DNA from: Eucommia ulmoides
Taxonomy: Eukaryota; Streptophyta; Magnoliopsida; Garryales; Eucommiaceae
Direction: 5' to 3'
Assembly: GCA_016647705.1 (NCBI GenBank)
Contig: CM028335.1
Location: 23,600,905-23,664,904 of the forward strand
Length of the DNA: 64,000 nucleotides
The translations under genes were made by a program, and so were the position numbers. Under the pieces are notes generated by a model. The model searched no databases. It worked only from the letters and a program-made list of their open reading frames with translations, and was not told the DNA's origin. Below are positions 11,024-21,309 of this stretch, piece after piece (position 1 is the first letter of the stretch; the number at the start of each line of letters is the position of its first letter).

Positions 11024-12561
11024 TGATAGGTGTGAAAAACCTATCTATTTCTAAACTGGATTTGTTAGTTTTCAAGCATTTTAGTTATATTTAATTGTGT
11101 TTTAGTGTGTTTTAGTGTAGAACAGGGAAAGGACATCAAAGGGCGAGAAACAAGTGAAAACGGTGGAGAAACGGTGAATAAAATATGCAAAACAGGGTTT
11201 CAGTGAATGAAGACCACAGCCTAAGCGGAAGTTCCACTGCTTAGGCAAAAAAGAGGCAGAATGTTGGAGTGCTGAAGGGATGAACCACCGCCTAGGCGAT
11301 AAAACCACCGCCTAGGCGAGAAAAAATCAGAATGATATGCCAGCAGCTACCGCCTAAGCGGAAAAACCACCGCTTAGGCGAAGTTACCGACAGAAGTTAA
11401 CCGACTTAAAGCCACCGCCCAAGCGGTGAACCACCGCTTAGGCGGTGACACTCTTCACAGAAATATCTATTTTCAGATATTTTGAAGATATTTCCAACCC
11501 TTTCCTATAAAACCCCTTTCTCCCCCAATTGCTCAAGAAGACTTGGACCCCATAAACGTGAGAGGAGGCTCCGGTTGACATCTTGAGAGCTCTCATTCCA
11601 CCTTAGTTAGGTTTAGGTAATTTAGGAAGTAGATTAGATTAGTTTAGGGGGTGTTCTTGGCCAATCCTTGAAGAGCCAAAAGAGGAAGTTAATCAAGAGA
11701 GAAGAGGAAGCTCAGGAGGATCGTTCTTTGGTGAAAGTGGACTACTCCACTTTGAGATTTGGCTTTTCTTCCCTTGTTTCCATCTTTGTATTTAATGTTT
11801 ATAGTTGATAATGATGATCTCCTCTTGATTAAATGTTGTATTAGCTAAGAACATGTTAGTGTAATTTAGAGATTAGTTAGGGAAATGTGTAGTTGTGTAA
11901 ATACTCGTTTGGTTTAATATACGTTTCTTTAACGGTTGTTGTTTTAAGTCCGATTGTGTTTATCATTTGATGAAGATCTTAATATACTTGTAACGGTATA
12001 AGGATTGGATTTGAGAATCTAGGGTTTGACACTCGGGAAAGGTAACCCTGGATTCGGACTAGGGTAAACACATCGTTACGACCTAACGACCCGGGAGGGC
12101 ATTAGTTAGTGTGCAGTCGATGACGTTGGGTCAAGACTCACGCGGCCTAGAGTCGTTAAGACATTGAGGGGGACCTCTTCATCGACACGAAGTCACGTAT
12201 TCCCTCGTCTTACACTCGGAAGAGGTGGCGGAGGAGTTTACGAACCAAGATTGTCGGATACCTAAACTCTATTATTGTTAACCGAACGAAATCAAACGTG
12301 TATTAAGTGAACGAAATCAATCCCTAATTAATCAACCTAGTTAGAATTAACCCACTAATTGTAGTTTAGCTTAGTTTAATTTCAATTCATGTCTTCCGTC
12401 GTCAGGATAACACGAGACTACGTCAATTGCGGTATTCAAATCAATTATTCACACTTTTCTCTGTGGGAACGATATCCGATCTTCAAAGATCCACTATATT
12501 AAAACTTTAGACCTCGTATACTTGCGAGCGTAAGTAGAGGCATGCTTTTACGCACCTACCA
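11024..12561 (+). repeat. Solo LTR, Athila-like Gypsy, third-level nested insertion
   Basis: Starts TGATAGGTGTG and ends CGCACCTACCA, with a perfect 5 bp target duplication AATAA (11019-11023 and 12562-12566). It shares long blocks with the LTRs of the gag-only elements at 26795 and 45253, such as 'tttgacactcgggaaagg' and 'agtcgttaagacattgaggg'. It diverges in the U3 palindromes. A TATA box lies at about 11504 (CTATAAAACC). No internal region is attached, so it is a recombined solo LTR of a related subfamily. Confidence 0.92.
11205..11450 (+). repeat. CCGCCTAGGCGG palindrome cluster upstream of the LTR TATA box
   Basis: Eight near-copies of a 12-16 bp palindrome of the form CACCGCCTAGGCGGTG lie as pairs separated by a few bases, 60-300 bp before the TATA box. 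They are strikingly GC-rich in an AT-rich LTR. Equivalent CCGCCGCGGCGG-type clusters occur in the LTRs at 27000-27215, 31100-31295, 45445-45605 and 49515-49635. Confidence 0.85.
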
Positions 12562-12924
12562 AATAACATGTAGATACTACATTTATTGAAAACATTAAAT
12601 GCAAGGAGACATATTCAAGAAAGGTAATTAGATTACTTGGAGTAACTAGTACTTAGCAAGCAAATCGAACTGGATAATATCACATCAAGCATTTAATGAT
12701 CCATGTGCCAACCAATGATAGCCAATGATGAGAAATCATTACTTAGATATTTATAATATTTTGTAATCATTACAAAATCTAATGATTACTTAAAGAATCT
12801 AAGTAAATCTTCAAATTTGGCTTTAATCCTAAAAGTGAGAGGAATCAAAGAGTCACACCTAGACAAAACATAGTCTGAGGAACAGGTTGGGTATACCTAT
12901 GCATTCCCCAATGTGCAGGCTCCC

Positions 12925-12945
12925 CAAGCCTATAAATAGTAGCCA
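12925..12945 (+). promoter_or_regulatory. TATA box of the Ogre-like LTR
   Basis: CCTATAAATAGTAGCC, preceded by a CCCCAATGTGCAGG block and followed by a pyrimidine-rich start region, is a well-formed plant core promoter in the middle of the ~3 kb LTR. Confidence 0.6.
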
Positions 12946-14596
12946 GTTTTTCACTTGAAACAAGTTTTGATCACATATCTTCTTTCTCTCTCGTCTCAAA
13001 CTTTTCTCTCGAGTTTAGGGATTTTCAAAGCCTTCTACTTCAAAAACACTCTCAAATCTTATCGAAAAGGCTTCAAAAAGGTGTTCTTGAGATTCTTAGA
13101 ACAAGATCTCAAGAAGTTATTAAGGAACAATCAAGCACAACTAAGAAGATCAAAAAAGAAGAATAAGAAAAAACACTTAGGGAAAGACCACTTCCCTAAG
13201 TTAAGTAAGTCCTCTTAAACTTCTCTTCAATTTCATTTAAATACTGTTATATTACTTGTACATAGCATATTTTGTTAGTTCTTAGATACATGGATCATGT
13301 ACATGGTGTAGATGTCAAAGAACATGTCAAGAACATCAAGTTCATATAAAAAACATCAAGTTCATATCAAGATTCAAGAACACGTCAAGAACATCAAGAA
13401 CACCATGATTTGTGCATATCATCTTTGATTCTATAAGAACACATGAAACTGAACTCCAATGAACTCAAAACAAACTTCGACAAAAGACTACTAACTACTA
13501 ACAACTAACATTTACTTTTCTGCACTAGTCTAGATCATAGCCTGACACTAAGTCATGTGCTTGTGGACTGACATCTTATATAAATACTACTTTATCTAGA
13601 CCCTTGTGGCTAAAATTCAGAATAAAGGAATGACCTCTATTCCTTCGGGGATAAGTGTGCACCTTCTTCAAACGTTTATGTTTTATTAGTTACGAGTAGG
13701 ACTGGAACATATATGATATATTTTCTTTTCTTTTCTACTAATAACATAAACCTTAACACTAAACTTGTCTAAGCAAGTAAGTTCGGTTGGAATGTTCTTT
13801 GACAAAATCAAAAGTGTACATCCATTTATCATTGGTGAAAAATAAAGTCATCTTGAGATGAACTACGTATTGACCTGATTCTCAGCTCTCTAAGATATGA
13901 AGGCAACCTATACACAGGTTTGGTCACTTGTTTAAATAAAAATCATTCATCTAAAAGGCGAACTACGTTTCGACCTGATTCTTTGTGAAAACCGGGATAC
14001 GTAGACAACTTTTACAGGTTCGGTTGTCATTAAAAAAATAAAAAAATATTTTTTATTTAATCTATTGTTGCTGTTGGATAGTAAATTTTCTTGTTTGCTT
14101 ATATAAAAAATGCATAAAATGACAAAAACATAAGAAATGAGAATTATTGTGTTAAACATAACCGAAGGAAAAATTACTTGGACTTCTTTAAACATGAAAA
14201 TCTATTTAGACTTAGGTACCATCTTCGGACAGGTGTCTTGGGGTGCCTAACATATTCCTCCAACATAATTGACTCTTGAACTTTAAAGAAATTGTTGGTA
14301 AAAGACTAACCATTTTCGAGTCAAAACTTATGCTATTTTCAAACAAAAATAATTTTCTAAAAAATCCCGGTGACCTAGCACACCATTTAACCCCATGCAA
14401 GGTGGCGACTTCATTTTTCAAATAAATCCCAACCCAAAAAACCTTTTCAAAACCGGCTCTTAGAAAAGTCCCTAAAACTGTATTTTAAAAATTGAACGGA
14501 TTTTTTAGGATTTTTGAGAGAGAGGAATGAAACCTTGTTTTCCTCTTCTTCCCTTTTTCTCTTTCCTCAGCTTCCAAAATCTGGGGTGCATCAATA

Positions 14597-15036
14597 GGCA
14601 ATGGATAAATTCAAGAATGTTGAGAAAACTAAGTCTATTGAAAAACCAGTAGTTCCTAAGCAACTTCTCAATATCAGTATCGATATCGTGAACTTGTACA
14701 GAAAATTGATTATCCTAAGAAACCTGCTAAAAATGTTATTCTATTATTGTGGAAAGTTTGGTCATTTTGAGAAATGGTGTTACCTATTGCATAGTTACCT
14801 AGCTGGATCCATAAATAACTGGATAGCAAGAAATGAAAACTTCCACACAAATATGAATGGTGAATTTGTTAGATCCAAAATGACAAATGGAAATTATTTG
14901 CAAATGAGGAATCCCATATTTAATGAACCAAGAAGGATGAATCAATATGATATAAAAATATTTAATAGGAATTTTAGAAAGCAACGATATTAGTATGGGA
15001 GACAAATCAATGATTATTCTCAAAGAAAAATGTAGA

Positions 15037-15075
<39 letters not shown>

Positions 15076-15100
15076 ATAGACGTATAAAGTCGTTGTTGAT
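14597..15100 (+). pseudogene. gag remnant, C-terminal part with zinc knuckle (SIRE-like)
   Basis: Resumes the gag reading at 'MDKFKNVEKTKSIEKPVV', equivalent to 'VDKFKDIERTKFVEKLIV' of the second copy at about 37812. A CCHC zinc knuckle follows at about 14742-14790 (YYCGKFGHFEKWC). The first Cys of the CX2CX4HX4C pattern is Tyr or Phe here, so the knuckle is damaged. A 36-nt poly(A) run at 15039-15074 is absent from the second copy and disrupts the tail. After this no protease or integrase motif is seen. Confidence 0.75.
15039..15074 (+). repeat. Poly(A) run of 36 nt inside gag
   Basis: An uninterrupted adenine run. The homologous region of the second copy near 38260 lacks it while flanking sequence aligns, so it is a local expansion rather than the end of a processed transcript. 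Confidence 0.9.
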
Positions 15101-15853
15101 CATAACAAGACAAATCAATCCAAAGTATTGTATAAAAGCAGGAGATCGTCATAGAAAATATTTAAAAGAAAGTCATCCCATATAAGGAAGATATTATAAA
15201 TGTGAATCAATCAAAGGATAAATTAGCTAATTCATAGGAGGTCAAGATCGGGATTAAAAATCAATCTAAGTTACACACACTAAGTACTCCCAAGGATGAA
15301 CTAGGTATATCAAACTTTTTAAAGTGTAAATATGTTAATTTTGTTAAGGAGACCGATGCTTTTCATTTTTCTAAATAAATTAATATGCTAAAATGTTTTA
15401 TTAGGTAAACATTTATGTGAATTAAAAATGATTTTTTAAATAATTATTTATGTGGATCCAAATGAGAACTAAAAAAGGAATAAGAAAATAAAAGAAGAAG
15501 GTTTCTAGAGGGATCAGTAAACTAACCCAGGACTCAGTCAACCAAATTTTGGCACTGAACGATTAAGATTCGTTTTCATTTTTGTCGGTCAACTGACTAG
15601 GCATTGGTAAATCAATTTTTACCTTTTTTCTTCCAAGCCCCTCCGATTCTTCAAGGTCTAAATCCTACATACCCATAGTTCTTCACTAAAATTCTATATA
15701 AGAAGATAGATTTAGCTATTTTGGGAAGAAGCCTTGATTTGGAAGATAGAAAAGTACTCGAATTTCATGATCTCCTTCTCTTTTCATTGTGGTAAGTTTT
15801 CAAGATATGCTTTAAACTCCTTAAAATCTTGGATATTCATATTTTGGTTTAGT
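15101..15853 (+). promoter_or_regulatory. Non-coding spacer with promoter-like cassette before the env-like ORF
   Basis: This stretch replaces pol. Its first half aligns with the gag tail of the second copy ('aatatgttaattttgtta' in both). Its second half has TCGGTCAACTGA-type palindromes (15520-15600) like the LTR U3, then AAAATTCTATATAAGAAG (about 15691-15708), close to the LTR TATA block. The TATA-like box lies about 150 bp before the env-like start at 15854. The second copy keeps the palindromes and has a different TATA-like box. Promoter function is an inference. Confidence 0.5.
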
Positions 15854-16931
15854 ATGGCACCATATCTAAGAGGAAACTCTAGCAAGTTTGTTGGTAAGAA
15901 AAGGTTCCTAAATCTTGCGAACCAAATCAAATACCAAAATGATTTTAGTAGAAGGAAATTGATTTGGGCCAAAACAATAGATTTTGATGAACTTGCTCAT
16001 GGTGGGAATGATATTTTATCAAAATTCAAAAGAATGAGATGGAATAAATTCTTGATTGAAAGTAAACCTTACTTTATTCATTGGGTGAGAATGTTTTATG
16101 CGAAATTTTGTATTGTCAGATAAATAGTATGCTCATACGTGAATGATGTTAAAATCGAAATGTCCCATGTTGAACTTGCCATTATTCTTAATATAAAAAG
16201 GGGATCGGTTGTTCCTAAGAATTACCCATTATGGCTTCAACAAAACTCGGATATCGAAAAAATTGCACGCGGATTTGGGTGTGGTGGATTATAAGAAATC
16301 ATCTGTAGAGTTAGAAAATCAGCCTTATCATTACATTATTATACAAAGCATTGTTCCTCGAGGTAGCCACTTTTCTACAGTTATCGATTTTGATGCTTAA
16401 ATCTGAAATGCGATCATTAACAGGATTAGTATTGACCTTCCAACCCTAATAATTGAGAACATGTAATACCAACTAAATGTTGAATCTCGAGTACTACCAT
16501 ACGGAGATATGGCTTGCTATATTCTTCAAAGTCGTCAGATTCCAATAAATGATGAATGTGGAAAGTACCATATATTGGATTCAACGGTTCTTAGTCTAAG
16601 TATCGTACTATCGTTGGGATATAATCAAAAGGAAGCAAGTGATGATGAAGACGAGGTGATTGCCCTTCATGATGAAGAATAAATAAAAAATTTGTTCAAG
16701 ATTCATAGGAAAATTGACAGGATGGTGAACAAGTTCGATAATTTTCAGATTTTTCCGCAAAGGATGGATATGAAGATTCAAGAGGTGTCGAGCAAAGTCG
16801 ACATTGCTATGACTAAGGTAAATCAGATGTGTGATGTAGTGCAGAGTCATCCATTTCTTTATTCTTCGGCAAGACCATCAAGCTCGTTCAAGAGTCCTTC
16901 GCCACCTCCCTATGACATCTCTATTGGTTGA
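15854..16931 (+). pseudogene. env-like ORF remnant of the SIRE-like element
   Basis: From the start codon at 15854 a reading frame runs to about 16291 with a single stop at 16121-16123. It has the layout of the plant 'envelope-like'/putative plant transposon domain: a basic FxxRKL segment, an acidic 'DFDELAHGG' segment, a WxxF helix, then 'WVRMFYAKF', 'VNDVKIEMSHVELAIILNI' and an RG turn. This matches the W-F/VREFYAN/VRGxxI pattern of that family. Further 3' only short frames survive; one at 16692-16931 is a helical, Lys-rich stretch ending in a Ser/Pro-rich tail. Position between gag and the 3' LTR agrees with SIRE env-like genes. Function in plants is unproven and this copy is broken. Confidence 0.6.
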
Positions 16932-17645
16932 ATTCTACTAGTTTTTAGAAATTATCTAGAAGATACAACGGTATTTAATAACTAGTATTTACTATTTCGT
17001 TTAAGAGATTGTATTTTGGATATTGGCCTTTAACTTTGGATCCTTTTAATGCTTAGTCGTTTATTTCCTCATAATGATCCGCATGAATATTATTATATGT
17101 GCAAATTTGAAAATTTGAAAATATTTAGTTAATATAATTTGGTTGGAAAAATTCTTAAAATAAACTTTGATAAGTTTAGATTCTTTAAGAAAGTTGATGT
17201 TTTAAATCGAGAAGGTGTGTTTTATTGAGAAATATTTTTGAAATATAAGAGAAAATGTGATTTTATAAATTATTATAGACAATACTTCTTTTAAAAACAA
17301 ATTCCAAAATTACAAATGAATAATTTCTTTCGAAAATATTGTTTGGGAAAATAAGTTTGATCCTCCGTACCCACTTTTTGAGATGACAAAGGGAGAGAAG
17401 TTGTATGATATTTTAGTATTTTTTCTCCTAAGCATTGCAAACATATAGGGGAAAAGTTTTTTGAAGGGGAACAGTGTAATGTTGTGCTTAAATTAAAAAT
17501 ATTTTTAATAATGTTTATGTTTCTCATAATGGCGCTTATATGAGTTAAAGAAAAAAAAAACCGTCCTTAGATTGAGGGGGAGCGTGGTTACATTATTTTT
17601 TAGAAAACATTAATAATTATTGTCATCATAAAAAAGGGGGGAGAT
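16932..17645 (+). other. 3' untranslated region and polypurine tract
   Basis: No coding signal. It ends in AAAAAAGGGGGGAGAT (17630-17645), the polypurine tract that primes plus-strand synthesis, directly before the 3' LTR. Confidence 0.85.
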
Positions 17646-19128
17646 TATTGAACGTAATGTTTTGATGGATAATTAAACGTTGATATTTTATAGAACTAAT
17701 GGTTTTATTGAGTGATTTCAAATTAAAAATTCTATATGTTGAAATAAGAAAAAGAATAAGTCAAAAAATATTAATTGTTGAAGAATCCATGAAACATTCA
17801 TTAAAGGAATTCAAGACGGGTGCAAGTTGAAGATAATGAAGATTTTCAGAGCATTGAAGACATTTAGGTGAAAACAACTCATTATTTTTATGCTTTTAAT
17901 GTAACTCGAATTAATATCATGCATGACACTTCAGAATGAATAAACTTATACACATTATCGTATGAAATGATAAATTTAAGGTCCTAAAATGGTTTTTATA
18001 AAGTGTTAAATCATAAAACTATTTTTGGTAAAGTTCTTAGGTGAAAAAAATAGTTTTAACACATAAAATATTGAGTTTTCTGGTTAATTCCATCAACTAA
18101 AAAAATGGGTCGGTTGACTAATGAAAATCGTGGCTTAAGGGAGTTAAAAGGTGATCCTACTAACCAATTCCATCACCTGATGAGTTAGGTCGGTCGACTA
18201 ACGAATCCAGTAACAGAAAAGAAGAAACAAGGGAAAACTCACTGGGCAAATTAGTCAATCGATGGGGAGGTTGGTCAATCGACTGTTGACAGTGCAACGG
18301 TCAGAAAATTTACTGTTGCAGGGGCAGTTAACCGATAGGGGGTTAGTCAATCAACTAGGTCAAACAATAAAATATTGATTGTTTCGATTTTTTATCCGAA
18401 TCACATTGTTTTGAACGATTTTTAAAGAGGATTTTATAGGATTTGAGTATTTTATTATTACATATTATATATTAATAACATCCTATATATTTGGTCCATA
18501 TATTAAATTATCATATGAATTAAATTGGTAAAACTACTTTATATCTTTAAGTGTTTTAAATCTAAAAAAAAATTGGGACCAAATTGAGCTTTTCTAAAAT
18601 TATTTTTAAAAAAACAATTAATTTGATAGTAAATGATATTTGGGGTCTTAAAGAGACATTTTTAGTTTTGTTATTTGAAAACTAGCCATTATAGGTCTAG
18701 TTAAAATTCTATATATAGAGACCTATGTTTTTCAAATGACATAATAAAAAACAATCAGCCTTTGCTATTTTAAAAGAGTGTTTTACATTGAGAAATTTAT
18801 AAGAGAGTATAATTGAAAGAGTTCTTGATCGAAGTGTGAAAAATACTTTATTACCAGTCTTTGTTTTTTACTCAGCTATCATAATTGTTTTCAAGAATTC
18901 CCAGGGAGATCTTTCCAAGTTAATTAAAGTGCATTCTTAGATTATTTGTTTGATTACTTGGATTAAGTTCTTTGGAAAAATCATTTTCAAATCTTAGTTA
19001 GACACATTTTCGTTACTTAACAAGATATAATCACTTAGGAAAATTGATAACTTGTGTTCGATTTAACTATTTAAATTTTTGTTACTACCCAATTCACCCC
19101 CTCTCTTGGGTAAATCTTTGGACCAACT
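17646..19128 (+). repeat. 3' LTR of the SIRE-like element, internally deleted
   Basis: Aligns with the 5' LTR from its first bases (TATTGAACG, a TG-to-TA change) through the palindrome cluster (18080-18360) and TATA block (about 18709). It then lacks a stretch corresponding to about 8650-9240 of the 5' LTR before ending GGACCAACT (CA changed to CT). Length is 1483 bp against 2173 bp. TSD GTTTT follows at 19129-19133. Confidence 0.9.
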
Positions 19129-20319
19129 GTTTTATTTCTCATTTCAATGGATAATAAATTTTGTCGATATTATCCAGCTTGTTTTTCAAAATTTTGAGGG
19201 AGTCTAATTTTGGAACCTTGAGGTAGTACAGATTAGACCTTGTCTCATACAAGTTTCTTTTTTCTATTGTCATTAACCATCGTAAATTCTTTGCCTCTTC
19301 ACTGTCCTTTCCCCAGGGGGTATAGTTGTAAATGGCGTGTTAACGACGATTAACCCAGTGAATAATATGTTTGAAAGGATCATTGTGTTCTAAGAAAGTT
19401 CATTTCCATGTAATGGGATTCAGCTATGTGCCAGAGAGATCGAGTTGTTGTTGAACAACTTGCTCTATGGTAATAGCATCCCAAGGACCGTGTAATGAAT
19501 TAGTATAACATCGCTTATCCCTGGTGTCATACCATACTAGTAGGCATTGCAGTTCGTCCTTGCTGCAATATCTGACCTATGACTGACATATCTAAATCCC
19601 ATACCATGTACATATCTCATCTTAGTACTTAGCATGGTGCCTTGTCCTTGAACCCTCCTCAGTGCAATGGATCTTCATGGGTTCCTACCCTTACTTTTAT
19701 CCTTATTGATTCTTGACTCGTTTACCATTTGAACTAATTTTTGTATTGGTTTTAAGTGTGGAAAAGAAAATGAATGTTATGTGCATTGGAGTTTAGCATG
19801 GTTTGATGTATATATAGGCAAACTTTGGCACCAAAACACTTTCCTGCCAACCACTTTCCCTAAAAAAAATAAAAAAATCCCTTCAAGTGTTGTCCTCATT
19901 TTTCACTTATGAATATTTCGCCAACATATTTCCTTCCAATTTTCTGTCATTTTTTCTCAACCAACCTCTTTCTCACCATTTTCTTCCCTATTTCCTGCCA
20001 ATTCACAACCTATTTCCCACCCTAATTTTCCTATAAATAGTAACAGTTTCAGTTCTCATTTAGTCACCTAACTTCATAATTAGCAATGTGTATTGTTAAC
20101 ATCAAACATTGTTTAGTAGTATCCACGTTGTTTTACTTTATACCCAAAGAGAATGAATAAAATTGATAAAGAAGACTATGGTGAATGTTTTCAAATATAT
20201 ATATATATTTATTTATTTTTATTATTATTATTATTATTATTATTTTATTCTTAATTTGACTATTGGTTATTTTTCAAGCACCTACTTGGTGAATGTTAAA
20301 GGCCAAATAACTAACCTGT
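19129..20319. other. Host-side DNA between the SIRE-like element and a chromovirus LTR
   Basis: Mostly unidentified. Two TATA-like boxes on + (about 19808-19817 GTATATATAGG and 20031-20040 CTATAAATAG) lie before a C/T-rich stretch, which could be an old promoter cut off by the insertion at 20320. An (A/T)n and (TTA)n microsatellite lies at 20190-20250. A degenerate reverse-strand coding trace is listed separately. Confidence 0.45.
19190..19560 (-). pseudogene. Degenerate coding trace, family not recognised
   Basis: One reverse-strand frame reads for about 120 codons with three stops and a protein-like composition: 'DELQCLLVWYDTRDKRCYTN', then 'HGPWDAITIEQVVQQQLDL', then 'NYTPWGKDSEEAKNLRWLM'. 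The Trp-rich, charged pattern suggests an old gene or transposon fragment. I do not recognise the family. Confidence 0.3.
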
Positions 20320-21309
20320 TGTAATACCCCGAGAAATTTATATTTTGAAAATATTATTTTATATAAGTTTAATATTTTTTGGATTGTTTTGTAAATTTAT
20401 GGTATAAATAATATTTGATAATTTTTGGGGTTAAACGTTAATTTTAAATGAACTTTTAAAAGTTTTGAGACTTTTAAGAGTTTTGGGATATAATTAATAT
20501 TTTTTATTTTTTATTTTTTATTTCAAGATGGATAATTAGTGTAAATAAATAAATAAATAAAATATGGTTCAGCGAGAAAAATATTGATTTAGATTCGGAT
20601 TTCAGGTAGAATTTCTAACTCTTTTAATATATGTATTTAATCTCTCCACGTATTGTGTAGTTTATGTTATTACTGTTATAATTATTATTTTGCATGTGAT
20701 ATTATGATCACATATTATATGAAAACTATGTGTGATACATGTCTATGTGTTTATTTATTGTATTAATTAGATACACGTATTAAAGAAGTTAAAATTCTAC
20801 TGAGCTATGACTCACAACACCACAGTTTTGATTGCAGAGCCGGTGACAAAGAAATTATGCCAGGAATTTTATTTGAATTTCTATTCTATTTATAAAAAAA
20901 AAAATTGTATTTATTATTTACTGTTGTAAAAATTGACTCGATAATTCGATAATTATAATTATCGCTCGTTGTTGTATTGTAAAATTTAGCAGGTTTTATA
21001 AAAATGTAATATTGGTTGTTTAAACCAATTAAAACTGAGAAATTGATATTATGCATTTATAGAGAACATAAATGCATATATGCATATTATGCATAAATGC
21101 ATATGTATATATACATGCGAAACCTATGCATATATTAATTATTAAGTGTAATGTTAAAAAATTAATCGGTTACATATTTAACTTCAGTTGAAAATTTTGG
21201 TTTTATAAAATTAATATTTTATAGAATGAAATATTGGTTATTCAGTTTTAGTTATAAATTCTCCACAGAGAGAAACCGCGTGGCGGCCTTGAAAAATCGG
21301 GTCGTTACA
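20320..21309 (+). repeat. LTR of a Tekay-like chromovirus (Gypsy)
   Basis: Starts TGTAATACCCCGAGAAA and ends ATCGGGTCGTTACA, followed three bases later by TGGTATCAGAGCAGGTTT (21313-21330), the tRNA-Met primer-binding site. Both termini and the PBS are typical of plant Tekay/Del-type LTRs. Length is 990 bp. A related reverse-strand LTR lies at 24240-25076. Confidence 0.88.

Larger units (their letters stand above)
10540..12700 (+). repeat. Degenerate ~190 bp tandem units within the Ogre-like LTR
   Basis: Segments at about 10555-10690, 10740-10870, 10910-11020 and 12630-12740 share 'acttgaaagtaact', 'ggttacaaaactaaccgaa', 'catcacatcaagcattaaat' and similar words in the same order. They read as three to four diverged tandem units, the last separated by the nested solo LTR. 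Confidence 0.55.
10064..14593 (+). repeat. Large (~3 kb) solo LTR, Ogre/Tat-like, itself interrupted
   Basis: The insertion begins TGTGGACATCAC and ends GGGGTGCATCA inside the gag reading frame. In the second SIRE copy the flanking codons are contiguous (about 37800-37812), which proves it is an insertion. Flanks AATGAG and AATAG look like a decayed target duplication. Inside are degenerate tandem repeats (10540-12700), a TATA box (12931), two copies of a 'gaactacg-cctgattct' module (13860-14030) and a 'ggggtgcctaaca' box, all common in large plant Ogre/Tat LTRs. It is itself split by the Athila-like solo LTR at 11024-12561, so its own length is about 2992 bp. The family name is an inference; the insertion itself is certain. 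Confidence 0.7.
7132..19128 (+). mobile_element. SIRE-like Copia element lacking pol, carrying nested insertions
   Basis: A two-LTR element flanked by a 5 bp duplication GTTTT (7127-7131 and 19129-19133). Order: 5' LTR, tRNA-Met-type primer-binding site, degenerate gag (interrupted by a 4.5 kb nested insertion), a ~750 bp non-coding spacer, an env-like ORF remnant, polypurine tract, 3' LTR. No protease, integrase, reverse transcriptase or RNase H is visible between gag and the env-like region. A second copy starting at 34948 shows the same gag-spacer arrangement. Without the nested DNA the element is about 7.5 kb. SIRE/Maximus membership is inferred from LTR sequence, PBS, gag zinc knuckle and the env-like ORF. 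Confidence 0.85.

Noticed and set aside
12955-13218. 87-codon + ORF after the Ogre-like LTR TATA box
   Set aside because: Lies in the LTR leader; Lys-rich low-complexity end and no family match; treated as chance.
15039-15074. Poly(A) as the 3' end of a processed retrocopy marking loss of pol
   Set aside because: Homology to copy 2 continues on both sides of it, so it is a local expansion.
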